A DNA stretch of 5,217 nucleotides from an uncultured Lachnospiraceae bacterium (GCA_902796775.1 CADBQK010000304.1:1-5217); one strand, 5' to 3'. Counted from the stretch's first letter, positions 1 to 5,217 are shown. Made by a program: numbers and translations. The notes: generated from the letters alone by a model not told the origin.

Positions 1-74
1 ACCGAATCTTGCAGAAAGCTCTCACTGTCAACAGCAAATCTCTGGCTTGAATTGGTAAATCTTAACTTTACCAT
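1..74 (-). CDS. Start of an unidentified gene (3' part outside window)
   Basis: An ATG at 72-74 opens a frame of 24 codons that reaches the window edge without a stop, beginning MVKLRFTNSSQRFAVDSESF. It is supported by a strong purine-rich ribosome binding site, AAGGAGAGGG (plus-strand ccctctcctt, 82-91), whose 3' end is 7 nt from the ATG, and by its position 28 bases after the second signal peptidase gene with no terminator between. The visible residues are polar, with no signal peptide or pilin-like hydrophobic helix in the first 24 positions, so a secreted substrate is not indicated so far. The family cannot be recognised from so little sequence. Confidence 0.6.
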   Translation of the reverse strand, partial: MVKLRFTNSSQRFAVDSESFLQDS

Positions 75-81
75 CTTTTAA

Positions 82-91
82 CCCTCTCCTT
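82..91 (-). promoter_or_regulatory. Ribosome binding site of the truncated gene
   Basis: On the minus strand AAGGAGAGGG stands 7 nt before the ATG at 74-72, within a longer purine run GGGGGAAGGAGAGGG. It is the main reason for calling the short frame that runs off the window a real gene, since only 24 codons of it are visible. Confidence 0.65.
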
Positions 92-102
92 CCCCCAAAA
101 AC

Positions 103-735
103 CTAGCGGATCAGGCCGAACCGGCCGGCAGGCCAGACACAGATCAAAAGCTTTCCGACGTATTGTTCCGGATCCACACAGCCCAGTCCAACGTTACGTG
201 AGTCTACGGCTTCCTCACGATTATCTCCCAATACAAAGACTTTGCCTTCGGGGACAAGGAACGGCATCTTGATGTCCGTGTTTTCACCGAATGAAAGTTT
301 CTGGACATAGGGTTCCCGCAGGACCATATTATTGACGACTACCGTTCCGTCATCTTCTATAATAACCTCATCACCTGCTACGGCAATGACCCGCTTGATC
401 TGGATCTTATTATTGTAGTAAAAGGCAAGTACATCGCCCCTTGATATGTTTTCTGTCTTACGGCAGACAACAATATCTCCCGTATTCAAGCCGGGAGTCA
501 TAGAGCTCCCGTAGATCTGAAGGACCGGCATCCAGATTGTCGCAATCAGGATCGCAACTGCAGCGACAGTGATCAAAACAAAGATCGTACTCTGCAGCAT
601 CCCGCGAAAGCGTTTATTATAATTCTCTTTGGCCAGCTGGGTCTCCAGAGTGGATAGATCCGGTGCCTGTACCGGTGCCTGTGCTGTCTCCGGATTTGTT
701 TCCGGTATCTGTTTTTCTTTTTTCAGGATGCTCAT
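103..735 (-). CDS. lepB: Type I signal peptidase (second, divergent paralogue)
   Basis: This is a second S26-family signal peptidase of 210 residues, acting at the outer face of the cytoplasmic membrane. The N-terminal tail (1-47) is rich in Pro, Gln and Ala (ETAQAPVQAPD at 16-26) and then helical and charged; the membrane segment spans about 49-70. The nucleophile Ser is at 78 in IYGSSMTPGL, the general base Lys at 114 in IKRVIAVAGD, and the conserved box VFVLGDNREEAVDSRN is at 166-181. All catalytic motifs are intact. It shares with the upstream peptidase the segments WMPVL-x-IYG-x-SMTP, GDIVV, AFYYNN, VAGD and DSRN, so the two look like an old tandem duplication, yet tails and substrate-side loops differ, for example PGLNTGDIVVCRKTE against PTLYGGDIVVSMKAK. 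The ATG at 733-735 touches the stop of the coiled-coil gene, with GGGAGG (plus cctccc 741-746) 5 nt upstream. The stop is TAG at 103-105. Confidence 0.95.
   Translation of the reverse strand: MSILKKEKQIPETNPETAQAPVQAPDLSTLETQLAKENYNKRFRGMLQSTIFVLITVAAVAILIATIWMPVLQIYGSSMTPGLNTGDIVVCRKTENISRGDVLAFYYNNKIQIKRVIAVAGDEVIIEDDGTVVVNNMVLREPYVQKLSFGENTDIKMPFLVPEGKVFVLGDNREEAVDSRNVGLGCVDPEQYVGKLLICVWPAGRFGLIR
660..683. repeat. Short 12-bp tandem duplication in the signal peptidase tail
   Basis: Plus-strand ccggtgcctgta (660-671) is followed directly by ccggtgcctgtg (672-683), two 12-base units differing only at the last base. They encode the AQAPVQAPD stretch in the cytoplasmic tail of the second signal peptidase. 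This is an in-frame, low-complexity duplication in a region that is free to vary, not a mobile or regulatory repeat. Confidence 0.6.
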
Positions 736-1236
736 TTATGCCTCCCACTTCTTCTGCCCTGCCAGACGGAATCCGACCATACGAATCGGCACGGCCACGC
801 CCAGCGGCGGATACGGCTCTGTCTGGGCCTCAGCTTTGGCTGCCCGCTCTGCTTCCCCTTGCGGGTCTCTCGTCGTATAGCGGAATCCCTGCATAGCTAA
901 GGCAGCGGATACCTGACGTACAACAGCTTGGGTATCTTCAGCAGCTGTTTCGAAAGAATCCTGTTCTGCGTCCGGATCTGCTGTCCTTTCCGCCGGTTTT
1001 GCCCCGCTGCTGACAATGTCCTCGAGCTTACTGATAATTACAGCAAGGGAAGCCGTTCGATCCAGATCTTCTTTACATCTGGTCAGCTCAGCAGAAAGCC
1101 TTTCGTTCTCTGCCTTTAATCTTTCTGCTTCCTTTGTCTCCTCGATCAGCATCTCCAGCAATTCTGAACGCGAAAACTTTCTGGCATCTTCCTCAGGTGA
1201 TTTATTATTCTTCTTGAGCTTATCAAACAGTCCCAT
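736..1236 (-). CDS. Small coiled-coil protein of unknown function
   Basis: This 166-residue soluble protein begins MGLFDKLKKNNKSPEED, a basic amphipathic start, followed by SRSELLEMLIEETKEAERLK and a strongly charged heptad-like helix through residue 60 (Leu at 30, 40, 47, 51, 58), predicting a coiled coil over about 24-60. A second hydrophobic segment, ASLAVIISKLEDI (62-74), precedes an acidic, Ala/Glu-rich linker (about 79-105) and a tail ending RMVGFRLAGQKKWEA that is basic and hydrophobic. The N-terminal half recalls short clostridial proteins encoded beside signal peptidase I, which databases sometimes label DNA repair protein without support; this is memory, not a search. No catalytic motif is visible. 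GAGG lies 7 nt before the ATG and a further AAAAGGAGG is at 1251-1259. Its TAA (736-738) directly abuts the ATG of the second signal peptidase, so the two are surely cotranscribed. A scaffold or partner role for the flanking peptidases is only inference. Confidence 0.8.
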   Translation of the reverse strand: MGLFDKLKKNNKSPEEDARKFSRSELLEMLIEETKEAERLKAENERLSAELTRCKEDLDRTASLAVIISKLEDIVSSGAKPAERTADPDAEQDSFETAAEDTQAVVRQVSAALAMQGFRYTTRDPQGEAERAAKAEAQTEPYPPLGVAVPIRMVGFRLAGQKKWEA

Positions 1237-1281
1237 CCTCTTACCTCAAACCTCCTTTTATCAATTAGCAGTCTTTTAGTC

Positions 1282-1974
1282 TTACCGCACAAATGAGAAG
1301 CGCGGCAGCGGCCATAGCCTGAAAACGATCTTGCCGACCATCTGCTCCTGTGCAACGCACCCTACTGCCGTGTTTCTGGAGTCAATAGAAACGCTCCGGT
1401 GGTCTCCCATTACGAACACTCGGTTCTCCGGTACCTGGTACGGCAGCTTGATATTGCACTCGCCCAGAGCTTTTTCCCTGACATATGGTTCATTGAGCAG
1501 GACGCCATTCAAATAGACATTTCCTTCCGCGTCAATATCGATCCAGTCGCCCGCAACACCTACAAGCCGTTTTACCAAAACCTCATTGTTATAATAAAAG
1601 GCAACAATGTCACCTGGCTTCATGTCTTTTGCTTTCATGGAAACAACAATATCACCGCCATAGAGTGTCGGTGTCATGGACTCTCCGTAAATATGCAGCA
1701 CCGGCATCCATAAAATAGCGACCAGCACAGCAATAGAGGCTACGGTCACCAGGGTGAATGCTGTTCGTCTTACGGTCAGAAAGCGCCGTCTGCGTTTCTG
1801 TATATTGGCGAAATCTTCTTCCAGAAGAGCAAGATCCGGCTTCTTTCGGGCAGGCTTTGGGTCGTCAGCCCCATTCCCTTCGCTGCTTTCTATGTTTGCA
1901 TTCCCGCTGCTGAGTTCTCTGCTGATGTCTGTGCTGTCTTCTCTGCCGACAGACACTTCCTCCATCCGGCTCAT
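1282..1974 (-). CDS. lepB: Type I signal peptidase (first of two)
   Basis: This is a membrane-bound serine/lysine protease (S26 family) that removes signal peptides from exported proteins on the outer face of the membrane. It has 230 residues. Residues 1-70 form a charged cytoplasmic tail with a basic cluster KRRRR at 60-64; one membrane segment runs about 71-93; the catalytic box YGESMTPTL places the nucleophile Ser at 99; VKRLVGVAGD places the general base Lys at 135; and VFVMGDHRSVSIDSRN (186-201) is the conserved GDxR...DSR box. The protein ends at VGKIVFRLWPLPRFSFVR, as usual for the family. All motifs are intact. It is longer than B. subtilis SipS because of the N-terminal tail. The ATG at 1972-1974 overlaps the HPt stop by 4 bases and has AGGG 8 nt upstream within the HPt gene; Met4 is an alternative start. 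The gene symbol is the general family name; which paralogue this is, and its substrates, cannot be told. Confidence 0.95.
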   Translation of the reverse strand: MSRMEEVSVGREDSTDISRELSSGNANIESSEGNGADDPKPARKKPDLALLEEDFANIQKRRRRFLTVRRTAFTLVTVASIAVLVAILWMPVLHIYGESMTPTLYGGDIVVSMKAKDMKPGDIVAFYYNNEVLVKRLVGVAGDWIDIDAEGNVYLNGVLLNEPYVREKALGECNIKLPYQVPENRVFVMGDHRSVSIDSRNTAVGCVAQEQMVGKIVFRLWPLPRFSFVR

Positions 1975-2312
1975 TCGCTCATCCCTTTCAGTATATCCCT
2001 CTGCTCCAGAAGCCCGGCCAGCAGCGGACCATAATCCATCTCGGTCCTGTTGCGCAGCAGTTCAGTGATCTCGTTGGCCTTCTCGTAGGCAGGGGTCAGA
2101 GAGAGATTGCCCAGAACTCCTTTCAGCGCGTGAGCTGCCTCAAAAGCTGCGTCCAGATCCCCGGCGCTGAGCGCCTCTTCCAGACGGTCAAATCCCGTCT
2201 CCTGGTTCAGCATACCGACCAGTTTCAGGTAAAATGCTTCATTATTAAAACATCTGGAAAGCCCTTCGTCTACATTGGCTCCGTATTCCCGCAATCCTTC
2301 AATTGTATACAT
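1971..2312 (-). CDS. Stand-alone HPt (histidine phosphotransfer) domain protein
   Basis: This 113-residue protein consists of a single HPt domain, a helical bundle that carries a phosphoryl group on histidine between response-regulator receiver domains in a multistep phosphorelay. The hallmark is AAHALKGVLGNLSL, with the phospho-acceptor His at 61 followed by L63-K64-G65 and a Gly at 68. The helix before it (FDRLEEALSAGDLDAAFEAA) and the one after (PAYEKANEITELLRNR) fit the four-helix core. The N-terminal segment YTIEGLREYGANVDEGLSRC, then NNEAFYLKLVGML, is typical of HPt proteins. No kinase, receiver or output domain is fused, and no histidine kinase or response regulator is encoded in the window, so its partners are elsewhere. 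The ATG at 2310-2312 has AAGGAGG (plus cctcctt 2322-2328) 9 nt upstream. Its TGA overlaps the ATG of the following signal peptidase gene in an ATGA arrangement, implying translational coupling. Confidence 0.9.
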   Translation of the reverse strand: MYTIEGLREYGANVDEGLSRCFNNEAFYLKLVGMLNQETGFDRLEEALSAGDLDAAFEAAHALKGVLGNLSLTPAYEKANEITELLRNRTEMDYGPLLAGLLEQRDILKGMSE

Positions 2313-2379
2313 GAATCCTGTCCTCCTTCAAAGGAAAGCTTTGATAGATTACTCTGTTTATTTTATTTCTTTTATTTTT
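2313..2379 (-). promoter_or_regulatory. A-rich leader with strong Shine-Dalgarno site and possible alternative hairpins before the HPt gene
   Basis: After the stop of the 159-residue protein the transcript is very A-rich for about 30 bases (plus strand T-rich, 2353-2379), in contrast to the GC-balanced coding sequence around it. It then has a 6-bp stem UCAAAG/CUUUGA (2344-2339 with 2333-2328, loop of 5) directly before AGGAGG (2327-2322), which is 9 nt from the HPt ATG. A competing fold, UUUCCU (2337-2332) with AGGAGG (2327-2322) around a UUGA loop, would hide the ribosome binding site. The site itself is clear; the switching idea is only inference. No T tract follows a stem on the transcribed strand, so this is not a terminator, and no convincing -35/-10 pair was found. 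Confidence 0.4.
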
Positions 2380-2859
2380 TCAGTCCCAGCTGATCTCCTT
2401 CTCATCAGGGTCAACCGGTTCTGTACTGTCCAGTGCATTCTCCACCAGTTTGATCATCTCCCAGATTGAGCGGAAATACACGGTTTTATCTTCTTCCATC
2501 CAGGTGATCCTGCCCTGCCAGCTGCTGTTCTGGCGGTGCTGCACCCGGACAATAAAGGTGCCGAGATCTCCTCTTTTTTTCAGTAGTTCGTTATCTGACA
2601 TAATCCGGGGTACCTCCTGTGTATGTCTGACCGCCCTCTGATAGCCGTCAAAGGTACGGAAGCTTGTCGATGGGAAAGGGAACTGGATGCGGTCAAAGAG
2701 CTGCTCCATAACCCTTACCGCCTGACTCCATTGGTGAAAGACAAAGCATTCCTCGCTGTATCCGTGCCAGATCCTCCCGGCCACATCATCCGGTCCGGCT
2801 TTATCCATGCACAACAGCACTCCATTGGGTGTTCCGATATAGCATTGATTTTTTGTCAT
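2380..2859 (-). CDS. Conserved-looking protein of unknown function with an internally repeated module
   Basis: This 159-residue protein has no signal peptide or membrane segment and is probably cytoplasmic. I do not recognise a named domain; the segment FIVRVQHRQNSSWQG (102-116) followed by a strand and a helix recalls small uncharacterised proteins of clostridia, but this is memory and not a search result. Residues 28-56 (GRIWHGYSEECFVF..., ending MEQLFD) and 116-144 (GRITWMEEDKTVYF..., ending VENALD) align over 29 positions with no gap: G, R, I, F, E and D are identical and the hydrophobic pattern is shared, suggesting two copies of a short strand-strand-helix unit. The middle (60-100) is basic and polar, and the C-terminal tail DSTEPVDPDEKEISWD is acidic. 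The start ATG is fixed by GGAGG (plus-strand cctcc 2865-2869) 5 nt upstream. It lies 76 bases after the regulator gene and 67 bases before the HPt gene, so it probably belongs to the same operon. Confidence 0.8.
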   Translation of the reverse strand: MTKNQCYIGTPNGVLLCMDKAGPDDVAGRIWHGYSEECFVFHQWSQAVRVMEQLFDRIQFPFPSTSFRTFDGYQRAVRHTQEVPRIMSDNELLKKRGDLGTFIVRVQHRQNSSWQGRITWMEEDKTVYFRSIWEMIKLVENALDSTEPVDPDEKEISWD

Positions 2860-2935
2860 TGTATCCTCCGGTGACTCCCCTGCGGGAATTGCCTTCCTAA
2901 ACAGCTAAGGGCATCTCCTGTATCCCGGTCCGGTA

Positions 2936-4204
2936 TCAGTTTTTCCTGTCTGCCGGACTGGTAAGGGCTACCGCATCTGCCTTGCAGATCACAGAATTAA
3001 CGTGATAGCGGACACCTGTACGCTGCCTGCCGATAATGAAATGATGATTGATCCTCTTCTGGACGATCTTACAGTTTTCCAGAGTTGTATTGACCAGCAG
3101 CACCAGGTACTGCCCTCTTCCATATCGGCTGATCGTATCATTGTGGCGCACACTGCACTTAATGGACTCTCCAAGCCTTGCTGAAAGCTCTTCCAGCATA
3201 GCGCCATCCCGCATGGGATTCCCCTTACTGTCCACCACAGTACAGAGCATCAGGAATACGGACTGGCCGCCTCTTTCCAGCAGGCGCTCAATCAGCCGGT
3301 ATATCCCCTGGAATACCGGATAAGAAACGGTGTATCCCCCTGGTTTCAGCTCCAGCTCTGTCAGTTCCGCCTGTATATCATCCAGCACCGCATACTGGTG
3401 ATCTATACTGTTCCCCAGATCGTTCAGCATTTCCATCAGGCGGGGTGAAGGCTTCAACCCCTGCTCCCGGAAATACATTTCCACTGTATCCTCATAGAGA
3501 CGGCAGGCATCTTCGTATCTGCCCATGGAAACCATGGCTTCCATGGTGACCAGCTCCCAGTTTTCCAGCGGATGCAGCCTGGCCGCGTAAATACCCAGTG
3601 CTTCCATGTTGAAAAAATCATAACTGCTGCGCAGTTCTTCTACGGTCCGGTCGACACATTCGAAAAACAGCTCTCTGTATTTGCGGGCTTCTCTGGCAAT
3701 CCAGAAAACACCAATCTGGTTCCCGAGGAATTCGCCTGTATAACAATGACATGCATCCAGAAGGAGCTGCTTCCTGCGTTCGGCATCTTCCTCTTTTAGA
3801 GCACGTGCGTACAGCTGCTCCATCTCGGTAGTATCCTCAACGACCGGGATCTCGCTGGTCCAGGTATAGACCCCCTTGTCCCGGATAATATAATTCACAT
3901 CGGGCAAGCCGTACTTTTTCAGTCTCTTACGTGCATTGTAGATGACACTGCGCAGAGCATGATGGACATCATCAATATCCCTGTCCTCAAAGAGTGCACG
4001 CTCCAGTATATCCTTTGTCACACCCTTTTCCCGATAATGCAGCAGAAGCTCCATCAGGCAGATGAACTGGGACTCCATGGATTTTGCTTCACCCGCCAGT
4101 GCTTTCCCGTGCCAGCTCATGGAAAATGTCCCGAACATGGACACGTGCAGCACATCATCGTTTTCATTTACCGGTTTTACGGTCTGTGTTACTGCATCAG
4201 CCAT
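2936..4204 (-). CDS. BTAD (SARP-like) transcriptional regulator with a degenerate GGDEF-like C-terminus
   Basis: This 422-residue protein is probably a cytoplasmic DNA-binding regulator of the neighbouring genes. Residues about 18-115 form an OmpR/SARP-like winged helix: it starts VLHVSMFGTFSMSWHGK, has a recognition-helix-like stretch ALRSVIYNARKRLKKYG (83-99) and ends with the wing strand YIIRDKGVYTW (105-115). Residues about 120-275 match the bacterial transcriptional activation domain, a TPR-like helical array, with GEFLG (157-161), the HPLENWELVTMEAMVSMGRY segment (211-230), a following EDACRLYED, and GLKPSPRL (249-256). Residues about 314-400 resemble a GGDEF domain: R353-HNDTISRYGRGQY-LVLLVNTTLENC fits the usual R-x-SD-x-x-x-RYGGDEF-x-x-LL pattern, but the signature reads GRGQY (362-366) and the metal-binding acidic residues are missing, so diguanylate cyclase activity is unlikely. 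The ATG at 4204 is preceded by a G-rich GGGAAGGGATGG whose last bases end 9 nt upstream. No ATPase or NB-ARC domain follows BTAD, unlike large SARPs. The regulated targets are unknown. Confidence 0.85.
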   Translation of the reverse strand: MADAVTQTVKPVNENDDVLHVSMFGTFSMSWHGKALAGEAKSMESQFICLMELLLHYREKGVTKDILERALFEDRDIDDVHHALRSVIYNARKRLKKYGLPDVNYIIRDKGVYTWTSEIPVVEDTTEMEQLYARALKEEDAERRKQLLLDACHCYTGEFLGNQIGVFWIAREARKYRELFFECVDRTVEELRSSYDFFNMEALGIYAARLHPLENWELVTMEAMVSMGRYEDACRLYEDTVEMYFREQGLKPSPRLMEMLNDLGNSIDHQYAVLDDIQAELTELELKPGGYTVSYPVFQGIYRLIERLLERGGQSVFLMLCTVVDSKGNPMRDGAMLEELSARLGESIKCSVRHNDTISRYGRGQYLVLLVNTTLENCKIVQKRINHHFIIGRQRTGVRYHVNSVICKADAVALTSPADRKN

Positions 4205-4251
4205 TTTCAGCTGCCATCCCTTCCCTCTACTGAATGCCTTAGGTTACAGAT

Positions 4252-4274
4252 CCTGCTTTCGAGCCGAAAGCAGG
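4252..4274 (-). other. Perfect 10-bp hairpin between pilT and the BTAD regulator gene
   Basis: On the plus strand cctgctttcg (4252-4261) and cgaaagcagg (4265-4274) are exact inverted repeats around a 3-base loop. The hairpin lies 32 bases after the pilT stop and 47 bases before the regulator start. In the minus-strand transcript it is followed by AUCUGUAACC, with no run of U, so it is not a standard intrinsic terminator. It could be a weak terminator, an RNA processing or stability element at the pilT 3' end, or an operator. A shorter stem, gccgaa (4263-4268) with ttcggc (4277-4282), uses part of the same arm, so the two folds exclude each other. The rest of this gap shows no clear -35/-10 pair. 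Confidence 0.55.
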
Positions 4275-4306
4275 TATTCGGCCTTTATCCTGGAAAGCGA
4301 AGCGTT

Positions 4307-5217
4307 TTAAAGGCTTCCCAATCTTTTGCTTACGTTTTCGAAATGAACACAGGAAACCAGGGCTGTTTCTTTGGTGATCCTGCCTTCCTTTACGAGACGC
4401 AGAAGACTCTGATCCATAGTACACATGCCTTCAGCTGCCCCGGCCTGCATCGCTGAGTCGAGCTGATGCAGTTTATCCTCCCGGATCATGTTCTGGATCG
4501 CGGTCGTCGTCTTCATAACCTCAAAGACCGCCACCTGCCCGCCGCCGGCAGCCGGAACAAGCTGCTGGCATACTACACCTCTGAGGATACGTGCCAGCTG
4601 GATCTTGACCTGCTGCTGCTGGTTTGCGGGGAAAACATCCAGGATCCGGTTGATCGTGTTTGCCGCGCTGGAAGTGTGCAGCGTTGAGAACAGCAGTACA
4701 CCTGTCTCGGCTGCGGTGATGGCCGCTGAAATCGTATCATAATCCCGCATCTCTCCAAGCAGGATCACATCCGGGCTCTCACGCAGAGCGGAGCGGAGCG
4801 ATTCCAGATAACCGGGAGTATCGATCGAGATCTCACGCTGTGTAACAATGGACTTATCATGGCGGTGGATATACTCGATCGGATCCTCCATCGTAATGAT
4901 GTGCCCGTCCCGGCTTCGGTTGATCCGGTCGATCATACAGGCAAGGGTCGTCGATTTGCCTGTACCGGCTGCTCCGGTGATCAGCACCAGGCCCTTCTTG
5001 CAGTCAGCCAGGGAAAGTACCGACTCCGGTATTCCCAGCTTTACCGGGTCAGGGAGTCCAAACTGAATGACACGGATCACTGCCGCCAGAGATCCTCTCT
5101 GCCGGAATACATTGACACGAAAACGGCCCAGACCTGCCAGAGCAAAGGAAAAGTCATCATCGATTCCCGCTTCCAGATTTGCCCTGTTTCTCTCACCAAC
5201 CTCGTAGATCTGGTCTA
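4307..5217 (-). CDS. pilT: PilT-family type IV pilus retraction ATPase (5' end outside window)
   Basis: This is a hexameric secretion ATPase of the GspE/PilT superfamily, which in known systems sits at the cytoplasmic base of a type IV pilus and drives its retraction. The window holds 302 residues plus two bases of another codon. Reading starts ..DQIYEVGERN and no stop interrupts the frame up to the edge, so the GTG at 5080 is not the real start; roughly 50 N-terminal residues of a usual 345-370 residue PilT are missing. In window numbering: PilT-type sequence GLGRFRVNVFRQRGSLAAVI at 28-47; Walker A GAAGTGKST at 81-89; Asp box MEDPIEYIH near 109-117; Walker B region RESPDVILLGEMRD near 145-158; His box STLHT at 177-181; and AIQNMIRE at 239-246, matching the PilT C-terminal AIRNLIRE motif. 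That last motif favours PilT over PilB or GspE. All catalytic boxes look intact. The stop is TAA at 4307-4309, and the next gene begins 102 bases further on. PilU or a second PilT paralogue cannot be excluded. Confidence 0.93.
   Translation of the reverse strand, partial: DQIYEVGERNRANLEAGIDDDFSFALAGLGRFRVNVFRQRGSLAAVIRVIQFGLPDPVKLGIPESVLSLADCKKGLVLITGAAGTGKSTTLACMIDRINRSRDGHIITMEDPIEYIHRHDKSIVTQREISIDTPGYLESLRSALRESPDVILLGEMRDYDTISAAITAAETGVLLFSTLHTSSAANTINRILDVFPANQQQQVKIQLARILRGVVCQQLVPAAGGGQVAVFEVMKTTTAIQNMIREDKLHQLDSAMQAGAAEGMCTMDQSLLRLVKEGRITKETALVSCVHFENVSKRLGSL

Noticed and set aside
629..896. Two overlapping plus-strand open frames opposite the signal peptidase and coiled-coil genes
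   Set aside because: They lie antisense to two genes with clear start sites and motifs; their translations are Ser/Pro-rich and low in information.
1146..1355. 69-codon minus-strand frame spanning the end of the first signal peptidase gene and the start of the coiled-coil gene
   Set aside because: It overlaps two supported genes in another frame and its product is Arg/Cys-rich with no recognisable domain.
2339..2379. T-rich plus-strand stretch after a 6-bp stem as a terminator
   Set aside because: It would terminate plus-strand transcription, where there is no gene, and the T-rich part begins about 10 bases after a weak stem. On the transcribed strand it is A-rich and not a terminator.
4195..4215. 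Seven-codon frame ATG GCA GCT GAA AAT GGC TGA overlapping the regulator start, as a leader peptide
   Set aside because: It uses the same G-rich site as the regulator start, is very short, and has no run of regulatory codons; probably chance.
3959..4456. 165-codon open frame on the plus strand, the longest antisense frame
   Set aside because: It lies opposite the regulator and pilT genes and the gap between them, its translation is compositionally odd, and it matches no motif. It is a shadow of well-supported minus-strand genes.
4307..5080. GTG at 5080 as the start of the pilT gene
   Set aside because: The frame stays open to the window edge and the 45 residues before it (for example GLGRFRVNVFRQRGSLAA) are typical PilT sequence, so the true start is outside the window.

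Overview
All genes that can be supported lie on the minus strand and read from high to low coordinates. The window looks like a piece of a Bacillota genome, most likely Clostridia and probably Lachnospiraceae. This rests on strong purine-rich Shine-Dalgarno sites before most genes, moderate GC, tightly packed genes, Gram-positive-style type I signal peptidases with a single membrane segment and long charged cytoplasmic tails, and a BTAD-type (SARP-like) regulator. The taxon is inferred from protein style and remembered relatives; no search was run.

Layout in transcription order. (1) 5217-4307: 3' part of a PilT-family type IV pilus retraction ATPase, whose start lies outside the window. (2) 4306-4205: a 102-base gap holding a perfect 10-bp hairpin. 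(3) 4204-2936: a 422-residue regulator with a winged-helix DNA-binding domain, a BTAD helical domain and a C-terminal region resembling a GGDEF domain that has lost its signature residues. (4) 2859-2380: a 159-residue protein of unknown function that seems to contain one small module twice. (5) 2312-1971: a stand-alone HPt phosphotransfer protein. (6) 1974-1282: a type I signal peptidase overlapping the HPt gene by 4 bases. (7) 1236-736: a small coiled-coil protein. (8) 735-103: a second, divergent type I signal peptidase that abuts gene 7. (9) 74-1: the first 24 codons of another gene, running off the window.

Gaps from the regulator onward are short (-4 to 76 bases) and none contains a convincing terminator, so genes 3-9 are probably one operon; pilT may be cotranscribed with them or partly separated by the hairpin. 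My reading, which is inference, is a module for regulated surface or secreted protein production. The BTAD protein would control expression, the HPt protein would link to a phosphorelay whose kinase and receiver are not here, and two membrane peptidases with intact Ser/Lys dyads would mature exported proteins, perhaps helped by the coiled-coil protein. Type IV prepilins are normally cut by a prepilin peptidase rather than by signal peptidase I, so the peptidase substrates are probably not type IV pilins and may be encoded further downstream.

No RNA genes, mobile elements, CRISPR arrays or confident promoters were found.
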